In this document: in pieces, positions 16,850 to 24,607 of the stretch | Position numbering within the stretch: position 1 is the stretch's first letter | Layout of the letters: the number at the start of each line of letters is the position of its first letter | Origin: Chitinophagaceae bacterium | Lineage (GTDB): Bacteria > Bacteroidota > Bacteroidia > Chitinophagales > Chitinophagaceae | DNA: 46,062 bases | Reading direction: 5' to 3' | NCBI GenBank assembly: GCA_014879545.1 | Contig: JACSRV010000103.1 | Location: forward strand, 1-46,062 | Translations under genes and position numbers: made by a program | The notes under the pieces: generated by a model | Seen by the model: only the letters and a program-made list of their open reading frames with translations | The model's database searches: none | Told to the model about the DNA's origin: nothing

Positions 16850-19057
16850 ATGTTAGCCACACTCGAACAGGCCGTGAAATTGGGCCTTCGCGAAGACGAA
16901 TTCGAAAAGATCAAACAGATACTGGGACGTACACCCAATTTTACTGAAACAGCAATGTACTCCGTAATGTGGAGCGAACACTGCAGCTACAAAAACTCCA
17001 TCAAGTGGCTGAAAACACTGCCGCGCGATGGCGCTAAACTACTCGTAAAAGCAGGTGAAGAAAACGCCGGCCTTGTGGATATTGGCGATGGTTGGGGTTG
17101 CGTATTCAAAATAGAAAGCCATAACCACCCGTCTGCTATCGAACCATTTCAGGGCGCAGCAACCGGTGTTGGTGGCATCCACCGCGACATTTTCACCATG
17201 GGAGCCCGCCCGATAGCGTCACTCAACTCACTTCGCTTCGGCAAGGTCGATAACCCCAAAACACGCTGGCTCATCAAGGGCGTAGTGAAGGGTATCGGAC
17301 ACTACGGCAATTGCTTCGGCGTGCCAACTGTGGCGGGAGAAGTGTACTACGAAAGTTGCTACCAGACCAATCCTCTGGTAAATGCCATGAGCGTTGGCGT
17401 TGTCCGCGTTGGACAGACAGTGTCTGCCACATCCCACGGCGAGGGAAATCCCGTATATATCGTTGGTGCATCTACCGGCAAGGATGGTATCGGCGGAGCT
17501 TCATTTGCATCTGCAGATATCACTGAGAACAGTGCTGAATCACTGCCTGCTGTACAGGTAGGAGACCCGTTTGAAGAAAAGAAACTGCTCGAGGCATGCC
17601 TCGAAATGATACCTACAGGTGCCCTCATAGGCATGCAGGACATGGGTGCAGCGGGTATCACCTGCAGCACCAGCGAAATGAGTGCGAAAGGTGAACATGG
17701 TATGGTCATTCACCTGGACAAGGTACCAACGCGTCAGGCCAACATGAAGCCTTGGGAAATGCTGCTGAGCGAGAGCCAGGAGCGTATGCTGATAGTAGTA
17801 AAGAAAGGCCGCGAAGCTGAAGTTCAGAAGATATTCGACAAATGGGACATCCACTGTGTTCAGATTGGCGAAGTGACCAAAGATACCAACCTGAAATACT
17901 ACATGAACGGCGAACTCGTTGCTGACGTTCCTGCCGAAAGCCTTGTACTGGGCGGTGGTGCACCGGTTTACGAAAGAGAATACAGTGAGCCCAAGTACTT
18001 CCAGGAGATCAACAATTTCAATCCTGATTCCGTTGCTGTCCCTGCCGATCTGCGCGACACGGCATACCAGCTGATCCAACTCCCCAACATCGCTTCCAAG
18101 CGTTGGATCTATGAGCAGTACGATAGCATGGTGGGCACTGGCAACACACAAACAAACGAACCGAGCGACGCGTCTGTTATCCGCGTTCATGGCTCAGATA
18201 AAGGACTTGCTGTAACGACAGATTGTAACAGTCGTTATGTTTTTGCCGACCCATATAAAGGTGGCATGATCGCGGTGTGCGAAGCAGCCCGCAACATTGT
18301 GTGCAGTGGCGCTCAGCCGGTTGCTATCACCAACTGTCTCAACTTCGGCAACCCATACAATCCTGAGGTTTATTATCAGTTCGTTTATGCCATCAAGGGC
18401 ATGGGCGATGCGTGTCGCAAGCTCGATACACCTGTTACCGGCGGTAACGTCAGCTTCTACAACCAGAGCGAAGATGGTCCGGTATATCCAACCCCGACTA
18501 TTGGTATGGTTGGCGTTATGGACTCTTTGTCTCAAAAAATGTCCCTCGGCTTCAAACACGCAGGCGACACAATCTATCTGTTGGGTGTGCAGACCAATGA
18601 TATCAACTGTTCAGAATACCTGCACCACATCGTGGGTGTTACGCACAGCCCTGCTCCGCATTTCGAACTCGAAGAGGAATATACCCTGCAGCAGACAGTT
18701 TCACGCGTTATCAGCGAAAAACTCATCCGCTCCGCACACGACATTTCTGAAGGTGGTCTGTTCGCTTGTTTGCTGGAAAGCAGCATGGCAGGCGGGCTTG
18801 GATTTACAATAAATACACCTGCTGGCATCCGAAAAGACGCAGCGCTCTTCGGCGAAGGACAGAGCCGTGTTGTTGTCACTGTTAACCCCGACCTGCACGC
18901 ACTGTTCGAAGCAGAACTGAAAGGCCTTCCATTCATCAAGATCGGACATGTAAATGCAGGAAAAGAATTGATGGTTGACGGTGAGAATTGGGGCTACATC
19001 GCCGACTGGCAAAACGCATACGATACGTCACTCGAACGTATGCTGGCTGGTCAGTAA
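16850..19057 (+). CDS. purL: Phosphoribosylformylglycinamidine synthase subunit PurL
   Basis: PurL catalyses the ATP-dependent conversion of FGAR to FGAM in purine synthesis. At 735 aa it is the small form, which needs separate PurQ (glutaminase) and PurS subunits; neither is in the window. Visible motifs include ILGRTPNFTE and WSEHCSYKNS near the N-terminus, HNHPSAIEPFQGAATGVGG with IHRDIFTMGA just after, MQDMGAAGITCSTSEM and HDISEGGLFACLLES. The first and second halves repeat the AIRS-type fold. I chose ATG 16850 over an in-frame TTG at 16835 because family members begin a few residues before the conserved helix. It is divergent from the dcw operon; its promoter was not clearly located. Confidence 0.96.
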   Translation: MLATLEQAVKLGLREDEFEKIKQILGRTPNFTETAMYSVMWSEHCSYKNSIKWLKTLPRDGAKLLVKAGEENAGLVDIGDGWGCVFKIESHNHPSAIEPFQGAATGVGGIHRDIFTMGARPIASLNSLRFGKVDNPKTRWLIKGVVKGIGHYGNCFGVPTVAGEVYYESCYQTNPLVNAMSVGVVRVGQTVSATSHGEGNPVYIVGASTGKDGIGGASFASADITENSAESLPAVQVGDPFEEKKLLEACLEMIPTGALIGMQDMGAAGITCSTSEMSAKGEHGMVIHLDKVPTRQANMKPWEMLLSESQERMLIVVKKGREAEVQKIFDKWDIHCVQIGEVTKDTNLKYYMNGELVADVPAESLVLGGGAPVYEREYSEPKYFQEINNFNPDSVAVPADLRDTAYQLIQLPNIASKRWIYEQYDSMVGTGNTQTNEPSDASVIRVHGSDKGLAVTTDCNSRYVFADPYKGGMIAVCEAARNIVCSGAQPVAITNCLNFGNPYNPEVYYQFVYAIKGMGDACRKLDTPVTGGNVSFYNQSEDGPVYPTPTIGMVGVMDSLSQKMSLGFKHAGDTIYLLGVQTNDINCSEYLHHIVGVTHSPAPHFELEEEYTLQQTVSRVISEKLIRSAHDISEGGLFACLLESSMAGGLGFTINTPAGIRKDAALFGEGQSRVVVTVNPDLHALFEAELKGLPFIKIGHVNAGKELMVDGENWGYIADWQNAYDTSLERMLAGQ

Positions 19058-19080
19058 AACAGTATTTAATTTCGGTGCTG

Positions 19081-19434
19081 CTATACCGTAGCACTACCAC
19101 ATGTGTCTGCAGCATTGTGCATCAGTTGACTGGTATTCCCCTCTGAGGATAACCACTCATGAAGATCACAATGCTGCATTCCGTATGTGTGCACTGAACC
19201 CGACACCACGGCAACACTATATCGTGTGCCCGAGTAGTCGAGAGTCAGTGCCTGGCGCGCGTCTTCAAGCATCAGATACAGCATGAAGAACCGACTGCGG
19301 TCAGACGTTTCAAAAGGAACAACGATCACTGAATCTATTGTGTTTCCGGCACTGTCATAGGGTTTCCCTATCAGGTGCTGATGTTGATCACAAGCTAATT
19401 TGGCCTCGGTGTAAGTATATGGTGGGTGTTTCAT
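19081..19434 (-). CDS. Hypothetical protein, 117 aa
   Basis: I do not recognise this family. The protein has no signal peptide or membrane helix and mixes beta-strand-like stretches (SVIVVPFETS, RYSVAVVSGSVHTY) with a helix-like N-terminus (YTEAKLACDQHQHLIGK), suggesting a small soluble alpha/beta protein. Two Cys-His pairs (QHCDLHEW and the C-terminal DTCGS) are too sparse to call a metal site. It converges with purL, 23 nt from its stop, with no clear terminator between. The ATG at 19434 is the only start that keeps the N-terminal helix. Confidence 0.65.
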   Translation of the reverse strand: MKHPPYTYTEAKLACDQHQHLIGKPYDSAGNTIDSVIVVPFETSDRSRFFMLYLMLEDARQALTLDYSGTRYSVAVVSGSVHTYGMQHCDLHEWLSSEGNTSQLMHNAADTCGSATV

Positions 19435-19507
19435 GGAACAAATTATTGGGTTGAATTTATTACCTATATATGAATATAGAAAAAAAGAACAACAAAATAA
19501 CGCTTGA

Positions 19508-20098
19508 TTAACTTTTAGCGTTCTTTCGCCTCAGATAATCGTAACGATAACCCGGCGGCAATGGATATCCCAGCTCCTCCATTATGTTTTCGAGGTCTTT
19601 CTCCTCATCCGGCTGATACTTCCTGTCCAGATTCATACCGTTCAACCGGGCCCACGCCTGCCACTTCACAGCTGTAAGCGGATTCTTAAACTCTTGCAGG
19701 ATATTATACAGATTCACTTCCGTCTGTCTGGCGATCAACTTCACCAACAATGTACCCTGAGTTACGTTCAGTTGTTTCACCTTCTCTTCAAAACTGGAGC
19801 GCATTTCCTCCTCCCGGCTGTGTACAAACTGCTTTCGCTCTTTCCGCGATACACCGTCCTCGTTTACCTTGGCATTGATCTCTTTAAACACCTTGGTCGC
19901 AGCGTCCAGATACGGCAATATTGTCGTCACATAAAACTTCATCTGATTATAACGGTAACGGTCTGTATCGTTCAGAAACTGTGCGGTCACCTTAACCTCA
20001 GGCAACATGTAAATGGTATCCACCTGCAACCCAACATTTCCCTGCCCGAACGATCGTATCGAAAGCAGCATGGCAATAATGATCAAAGCTCTTTTCAT
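19508..20098 (-). CDS. DUF4294 family exported protein
   Basis: This is a 196-aa protein with an N-terminal signal peptide (about 1-18, cleavage after SFGQ) and then an alpha-helical body. The central region (RYRYNQMKFYVTTILPYLD, then a charged helix, then LVKLIARQTEVNLYNILQEF) matches my memory of DUF4294, a family found almost only in Bacteroidota and of unknown function. The likely location is the periplasm or outer membrane. It has its own well-formed promoter (TTG-N19-TAATTTTG) 29-58 nt upstream and is divergent from the small-RNA candidate and the hydrolase. Confidence 0.8.
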   Translation of the reverse strand: MKRALIIIAMLLSIRSFGQGNVGLQVDTIYMLPEVKVTAQFLNDTDRYRYNQMKFYVTTILPYLDAATKVFKEINAKVNEDGVSRKERKQFVHSREEEMRSSFEEKVKQLNVTQGTLLVKLIARQTEVNLYNILQEFKNPLTAVKWQAWARLNGMNLDRKYQPDEEKDLENIMEELGYPLPPGYRYDYLRRKNAKS

Positions 20099-20126
20099 AT
20101 TATCTCTAACAGTGCAATATGCGTAC

Positions 20127-20156
20127 CAAAATTAGTAGGTATAGGCCATCCCGCAA
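20127..20156 (-). promoter_or_regulatory. Promoter of the DUF4294 gene
   Basis: On the minus strand, TTG (20156-20154), 19 nt, then TAATTTTG (20134-20127) is a full match to the Bacteroidota sigma-ABfr consensus (TTTG/TTG, N19-21, TAnnTTTG). It predicts a transcription start about 20-25 nt before the ATG at 20098. Confidence 0.7.
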
Positions 20157-20182
20157 TTGTGAAAAAAAATTAACACTCCGAA

Positions 20183-20214
20183 TTGTTTGAATTTCAGAAA
20201 AAGTTCTACTTTTG
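20183..20214 (+). promoter_or_regulatory. Promoter of a candidate small RNA
   Basis: TACTTTTG at 20207-20214 is an exact TAnnTTTG box. TTG at 20183-20185 (21-nt spacing) or TTTG at 20186-20189 (17-nt spacing) can serve as the -33 element. Transcription would start near 20220 and meet a strong hairpin terminator about 50 nt later. Confidence 0.65.
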
Positions 20215-20220
20215 TGGTGG

Positions 20221-20279
20221 GTATATTTTTCATAAGGTGTAAGTGAGGCCTCAGCGCATGCTGGGGCTTTGCTTTTTTT
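20221..20279 (+). ncRNA. Candidate small RNA of about 60 nt
   Basis: The segment lies between an exact -7 box and an intrinsic terminator and contains no plausible reading frame. The first ~24 nt are AT-rich and unpaired by eye; the rest is the terminator stem. It could be a stand-alone small RNA or an attenuated leader of the downstream hydrolase gene. The hydrolase has its own -7 box after the terminator, which favours a separate unit. No known RNA family is recognised. Confidence 0.4.
20245..20279 (+). terminator. Rho-independent terminator after the small-RNA candidate
   Basis: An 11-bp stem (GAGGCCTCAGC with GCTGGGGCTTT, some G-U pairs) closes a GCAT tetraloop and is followed by GC and seven T residues on the plus strand. 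It is well placed to end a transcript from the promoter at 20183-20214. Confidence 0.75.
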
Positions 20280-20347
20280 AGTCGGTGCCGCAAATTTGGT
20301 CAAAACCCTCGCCTACCCTACCTTCCTGCAAACCTCTGTGCCATTAT

Positions 20348-20380
20348 TTTGTGATTTTTACTGAAACAATAGTACTTTAG
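20348..20380 (+). promoter_or_regulatory. Promoter of the alpha/beta hydrolase gene
   Basis: TTTG (20348-20351), 21 nt, then TACTTTAG (20373-20380) matches the Bacteroidota promoter with one difference in the -7 box. The predicted start near 20387 leaves a leader of about 18 nt before the ATG at 20405. Confidence 0.65.
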
Positions 20381-20404
20381 CACCGTACACAGCATTATTT
20401 ATTG

Positions 20405-21166
20405 ATGAACTACGAAATAAAACAGTCGGGCAAGTTCAAGTATGTAGAAGAAGGGACCGGGGAGCCTCTTGTATTGCTACACGGGTTGTTTGGCGCGTTG
20501 AGTAACTTCAAAGACCTTGTTGATCATTTCAAATCCACACACAGGGTCATTATTCCGTTGCTGCCATTGTACGATCTGACAGTACTGGACACTACGGTCT
20601 CCGGGCTTGCAAAATTTGTGCAGAAATTCTTCGAAAATCAAAAGCTCCAGAATGTACACCTGCTCGGCAACTCATTGGGTGGCCATGTCGGACTTGTATT
20701 TGTTCTGAAAAATCCGGGCTTGGTAAAGACCATTACACTTACAGGCAGCTCCGGCCTCTTCGAGAACGGAATGGGCGAAACATATCCGAAACGCGGCGAC
20801 TATAATTACGTACAAAAGAAAACCGAACTTACCTTCTACGATCCCAAAATTGCAAACAAAGAATTGGTGGATGAGGTGTTTGGCATCATCAATAATCGAC
20901 TGAAGGCCATTAAGATCATCGCCCTTGCGCGTTCTGCTATACGCCACAATCTGGGCGACGAATTGCAGCAGATCAAACAACCTGTTTGCCTGATCTGGGG
21001 AAAAAATGATACCATCACTCCACCAATGGTGGCGGAGGAGTTTCATAAACTCTTACCCAACTCAGAGTTGCATTGGATCGACAAATGCGGACATGCCCCG
21101 ATGATGGAGGTACCCGGAGAATTCAATGTCATTCTAAGCAGCTTCCTCAGCAAGCATGTAGGATAG
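20405..21166 (+). CDS. Alpha/beta-fold hydrolase
   Basis: This 253-aa cytoplasmic protein has no signal peptide. It has the alpha/beta-hydrolase fold: the oxyanion region LLHGLFGALSNF near residue 25, nucleophile elbow GNSLGGH near 93, the acid in IWGKNDTITP, and the catalytic His in CGHAPMMEVP near the C-terminus. The residues around the elbow resemble the MhpC/esterase-type family, but the substrate cannot be told from the sequence. I use ATG 20405 rather than the TTG one codon upstream. It is followed after about 95 nt by the CBS-ACT gene on the same strand. Confidence 0.92.
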   Translation: MNYEIKQSGKFKYVEEGTGEPLVLLHGLFGALSNFKDLVDHFKSTHRVIIPLLPLYDLTVLDTTVSGLAKFVQKFFENQKLQNVHLLGNSLGGHVGLVFVLKNPGLVKTITLTGSSGLFENGMGETYPKRGDYNYVQKKTELTFYDPKIANKELVDEVFGIINNRLKAIKIIALARSAIRHNLGDELQQIKQPVCLIWGKNDTITPPMVAEEFHKLLPNSELHWIDKCGHAPMMEVPGEFNVILSSFLSKHVG

Positions 21167-21261
21167 GTGTTTGTCAGCAAACTGCAAGATTTATCGTTAA
21201 CTTGGTGTTTTCAACGATTTCGGCGCGGCTATTGCTGTTACAGTAACATAGACTGATTACT

Positions 21262-21921
21262 ATGACTATAGAAAAACTCATCGTTCATTCACTGCCGGTG
21301 CTCTCTCCGGATGACACTATTGGCAGGGCACTCGAGATCCTTGAAGATAATCAGGTCAAGGCACTTCCTGTTGTTGTAGATGAAGACTACAAGGGACTTG
21401 TCACTGAGGATCACTTGCTGGAATTGGACGACGACAACACAAAATTGGCTGACACCCATCTCCTGCAATACAAACCCGCCGTAACTTCTTTCTCTCATCC
21501 GTTCGAGGCCATCTCGGCTATGCACCAGGCTCGCCTTTCGGTGCTCCCTGTGCTCGACGGAGAACAGAAATACCTTGGATGCATCGATCGCGACAGCCTG
21601 TTGGCCTATGTAGCAGAGAACAGTGGGGTCAGTAACCCCGGCGGCATACTGGTGCTGGAGATTCCTCCACGCAACTATTCAATGTACGAGATCGCGCGCA
21701 TCTGCGAGAATGAAGATGTAATCATACTCGCTATGCATTCCCGCACTAATGAGGCCGGACTGCTGGAGATAACCATGAAACTGAACAGGACCGTACTCGA
21801 TGCTGTGGTAGCGTCTTTCGAGAGGCATAACTACCATGCCATTGAAGTGTACGGTAGAGAAACCAATAAAGAAGATATTCTCGGCAAATACAACCTGTTG
21901 ATGAATTATATCAATATGTAG
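21262..21921 (+). CDS. CBS-domain protein with C-terminal ACT-like region
   Basis: A 219-aa soluble protein. Two CBS motifs lie at about residues 7-60 (SPDDTIGRALEILEDNQVKA) and 72-130 (ISAMHQARLSVLPVLDGEQK). A C-terminal alpha/beta segment (about 135-205, starting GGILVLEIPPRNYSMYEIAR) looks like an ACT domain. CBS pairs bind adenine nucleotides and ACT domains bind amino acids or other small ligands, so a sensor or regulatory role is likely. The CBS-CBS-ACT order is that of AcuB-like proteins. The next gene starts 2 nt after its stop, so the pair is almost certainly co-transcribed. Confidence 0.85.
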   Translation: MTIEKLIVHSLPVLSPDDTIGRALEILEDNQVKALPVVVDEDYKGLVTEDHLLELDDDNTKLADTHLLQYKPAVTSFSHPFEAISAMHQARLSVLPVLDGEQKYLGCIDRDSLLAYVAENSGVSNPGGILVLEIPPRNYSMYEIARICENEDVIILAMHSRTNEAGLLEITMKLNRTVLDAVVASFERHNYHAIEVYGRETNKEDILGKYNLLMNYINM

Positions 21922-21923
21922 TC

Positions 21924-22508
21924 ATGATAGCAATCGACAACGTACTCCTTAGCGACGAGATCATCGAAGAACAATTTGTTTGCGACCTGAACAAGTGCAA
22001 GGGAGGTTGTTGTGTGGACGGCGACTGCGGAGCACCCCTCAGCAAAGATGAAACCAAGATCCTCAAAAACATCTACCCCATTGTAAAACCCTATCTGGTG
22101 CCTGAATACGTCGCCGAGATCGAGCGCCAGGGTACACACACCACCGACAGCGAATATGGCTATGTAACACCCACTGTGAACGGCGGAATATGTGTATATG
22201 GTTATACCGATGAAGCCGGCATCGTGAAATGTGCCATTGAAAAAGCCTGGAAGGAAGGCAAGGTAGACTTCCGCAAACCCATATCATGCCATTTATACCC
22301 TATTCGCATAATCTCGCATCCTGGTTATGAGGCTGTCAATTATGAGCCCCGTGAAACCCTTTGCAAGCCTGCATGTAAGCTGGGCAGTAAACTTAAGGTT
22401 CCCGTTTACAAATTCCTGGAAGAGGCGATAACACGCAAGTACGGGCCGGAATTCTACGGAGCGCTGGATGCGATAGCTCAAAAATACTTCGACAAGAAAA
22501 AGGATTAA
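21924..22508 (+). CDS. DUF3109 family Cys-rich protein
   Basis: A 194-aa protein with a conserved Cys pattern: CDLNKCKGGCC near the N-terminus (residues about 20-30) followed by DGDCGAPL, then a Cys in a CVYGY segment, KCAIEKAW, SCHLYPIR and LCKPACKLGSKL. The spacing recalls YkgJ-type Zn/Fe-chelating clusters, and the whole fits DUF3109, common in Bacteroidota and of unknown function. A bound Fe-S cluster or metal is inferred. It starts 2 nt after the CBS-ACT gene and probably works with it. It converges on the MORN protein gene, 9 nt away. Confidence 0.85.
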   Translation: MIAIDNVLLSDEIIEEQFVCDLNKCKGGCCVDGDCGAPLSKDETKILKNIYPIVKPYLVPEYVAEIERQGTHTTDSEYGYVTPTVNGGICVYGYTDEAGIVKCAIEKAWKEGKVDFRKPISCHLYPIRIISHPGYEAVNYEPRETLCKPACKLGSKLKVPVYKFLEEAITRKYGPEFYGALDAIAQKYFDKKKD

Positions 22509-22517
22509 AACACACCG

Positions 22518-24446
22518 CTACCTCACAAAAAGGTAATAAGGATACTTTCCGGTGGGCATATCGTGCTCAAACGGCCCTTCATACAGCAGTTTGCCATTAA
22601 AGTCATAGCACCGACCCAGTCCGTGCTTCTCACCATGTACCCACTGTCCTGAATACTTATAGCATCCAAGGCAATTCTTTATAGTTCCGTTCACGCCGCG
22701 CGTGTATGTACCATAGCCATGCCTCAGGTCGTTCTCAAACTCTCCCACATAGTTGTCTCCGTTGCGCCAGTAAAATGTTCCACAGCCATTCTTACTATCC
22801 TTCACCCATTGACCCACATACATGTCTCCGTTCGACCACAGGTAGGTCCCTTCTTCGCCCCAGCGCATATTGTTCTCAAAATCGCCGTCATAGCGCTCAC
22901 CCGACAGCCAGTAATAAGTTCCCTTGCCATGACGATTGCCGTTCTTGTATTCGCCTTCATACCGCTCGCCCGACCTCCACACCATTATGCCCTTACCATT
23001 CAGATCATTTGCGGCAAATTCACCGGTGTACACATCGCCTCCATCCCATCTGAAAACACCTGTTCCGCTTTGCACACCCTCCTTCCATTCTCCTTCATAC
23101 TGATCGTTAGATGGGTAATACATAATTCCCTTGCCCGACGCCAGTCCATCTTTGAATTCACCAACATATCGCTCACATGTACCCCAGATGAACTCTCCCT
23201 TGCCATTGAACTTGTTGCGCTCAAACCTGCCGATGTAGGTGTCTCCGTTTTTCCTTGTCAATGCACCGTCACCATGGTACATGCCACTCCTCCATTCACC
23301 CACATAACGGTCACCATTCCTGAAGATCACCATCCCCTTTCCGTTCAGCGCATCGTTCATAAAAGAACCACTGTATCTATCGCCTTTACTGCTTACCAGC
23401 ACTGCATATCCCAGCAAAGTGTCATTGCGCCATGTACCCTCCAGCTTGTCACCGTTTATGAGGTATTTCACGCCCTTTCCATTCATCTTTCCGTTGGCAA
23501 ACGGCCCAACATACTTATCGCCGTTTGCCCAGAAAAAAGTGCCCTTACCCGATAGTTTTCCATTCTCAAAAACACCCTCATACCTGTTGCCATTCCGCCA
23601 TTTAAAAGTGCCGTCACCCTGCAGTACACCGTTCACCCAATTGCCCGAATAACTATCCCCGTTCGACATAAAGAATGTCCCCGATCCGTGCATACGGTCG
23701 TTCTTCCAGTTACCCATGTACTTGCTACCCTCCACATACACAAACACTCCGAATCCATGCATTTCCCCGGCGGCCCAGTCGCCCACATACTTCTCTCCAT
23801 CGGCATAGGTCATAGTGCCTTGTCCGTGCCGTTGTCCGTTCACAATGCCCCCTACATAAACATTGCCGCTATCATACGTTTGAGTGACACTTTTTCCGTC
23901 TGCAATGGCAAAGTTCCCTTTATTATCCGCCAGCAACTTTGCAGCAGCTTTCCTATCATACTTCACTGCCCAGAACAAAGGTGTTGTATTGTTCAACGAA
24001 TTATGCCAGATCCCATTTACAGGTACCCCGCGTTTAAGGCACGCCTCGGCCAATTCCAGATCGCCTGCCAGTGCCGCCGCATGCAATACAGTCCATCCAT
24101 CAGCTGCAGTGGTTGTAATGTTTGCTCCGAACAAAAGTGCCTGCTTGATCCTGGTAATATCTCCGGAGCGGTTCTTCGCAAGCTCTCCTGCCAATTGTAC
24201 CTCGGCATCCTTTTTAGACAGTATCACCGCCGGCTTGCCTTTGCCCGACAACGATGGCTTACCATTATTGATCACCACCTGGCGGGTCATCAATCCCGAT
24301 TGTGCAAATGTGTACTGCGCACTAATACAAAATGATAAGACAAAGAAAAACGAGAGAAAACGGAAATATGATGCAAAACCATGCCCACCCGCAAAGCGGC
24401 ACACGATACGAGCCCCCTTTGGAAATGAGGGGAAACTGAGTTGCAT
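22518..24446 (-). CDS. Secreted ankyrin/MORN-repeat protein
   Basis: A 642-aa protein. I use ATG 24446; an upstream TTG at 24452 adds only two residues. A long basic N-region precedes the hydrophobic export segment (about 28-48, ending TFAQSG), so the protein should cross the inner membrane. Two or three ankyrin-like repeats follow (DGWTVLHAAALAGDLELAEA; TTPLFWAVKYDRKAAAKLL). From about residue 205 there are 18-19 tandem 23-residue MORN repeats of the form YxGxWxxGxxHGxGxFxxxNGD to the C-terminus. Repeat 15 has one extra residue. MORN arrays form extended beta sheets that bind lipids or partners; a surface or periplasmic scaffold is inferred. It has no clear promoter box. Confidence 0.88.
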   Translation of the reverse strand: MQLSFPSFPKGARIVCRFAGGHGFASYFRFLSFFFVLSFCISAQYTFAQSGLMTRQVVINNGKPSLSGKGKPAVILSKKDAEVQLAGELAKNRSGDITRIKQALLFGANITTTAADGWTVLHAAALAGDLELAEACLKRGVPVNGIWHNSLNNTTPLFWAVKYDRKAAAKLLADNKGNFAIADGKSVTQTYDSGNVYVGGIVNGQRHGQGTMTYADGEKYVGDWAAGEMHGFGVFVYVEGSKYMGNWKNDRMHGSGTFFMSNGDSYSGNWVNGVLQGDGTFKWRNGNRYEGVFENGKLSGKGTFFWANGDKYVGPFANGKMNGKGVKYLINGDKLEGTWRNDTLLGYAVLVSSKGDRYSGSFMNDALNGKGMVIFRNGDRYVGEWRSGMYHGDGALTRKNGDTYIGRFERNKFNGKGEFIWGTCERYVGEFKDGLASGKGIMYYPSNDQYEGEWKEGVQSGTGVFRWDGGDVYTGEFAANDLNGKGIMVWRSGERYEGEYKNGNRHGKGTYYWLSGERYDGDFENNMRWGEEGTYLWSNGDMYVGQWVKDSKNGCGTFYWRNGDNYVGEFENDLRHGYGTYTRGVNGTIKNCLGCYKYSGQWVHGEKHGLGRCYDFNGKLLYEGPFEHDMPTGKYPYYLFVR

Positions 24447-24552
24447 ATTCAATGGGTTGTGAAACTACATGCAAGATATAATAATGTATTGAATAATGAT
24501 CACTATATTTCCTAATCATTTGTTATTGAAAGAAAACGCCGATGTCAGTAAA

Positions 24553-24585
24553 TTTGACAAAAACGACGCCTAATCTGTATCTTTA
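24553..24585 (+). promoter_or_regulatory. Promoter of the exonuclease/GIY-YIG gene
   Basis: TTTG (24553-24556), 21 nt, then TATCTTTA (24578-24585, followed by G) is one base from the TAnnTTTG consensus with ideal spacing. The predicted start near 24592 gives a ~16-nt leader and supports the GTG start at 24608. Confidence 0.65.
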
Positions 24586-24607
24586 GTACACAAAACAGGG
24601 TAAAAAC

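Noticed and set aside
17540-18190. 216-codon frame antisense to purL
   Set aside because: purL is intact and conserved over this stretch; the antisense frame is a composition shadow.
22719-23555. 278-codon frame antisense to the MORN gene
   Set aside because: It mirrors the repeated codons of the MORN array on the other strand and has no recognisable features. Shadow of the repeats.
22518-24446. Regular 69-bp periodicity considered as a CRISPR or satellite repeat
   Set aside because: The periodicity is the 23-codon MORN unit. DNA copies diverge at synonymous sites and there are no spacers.
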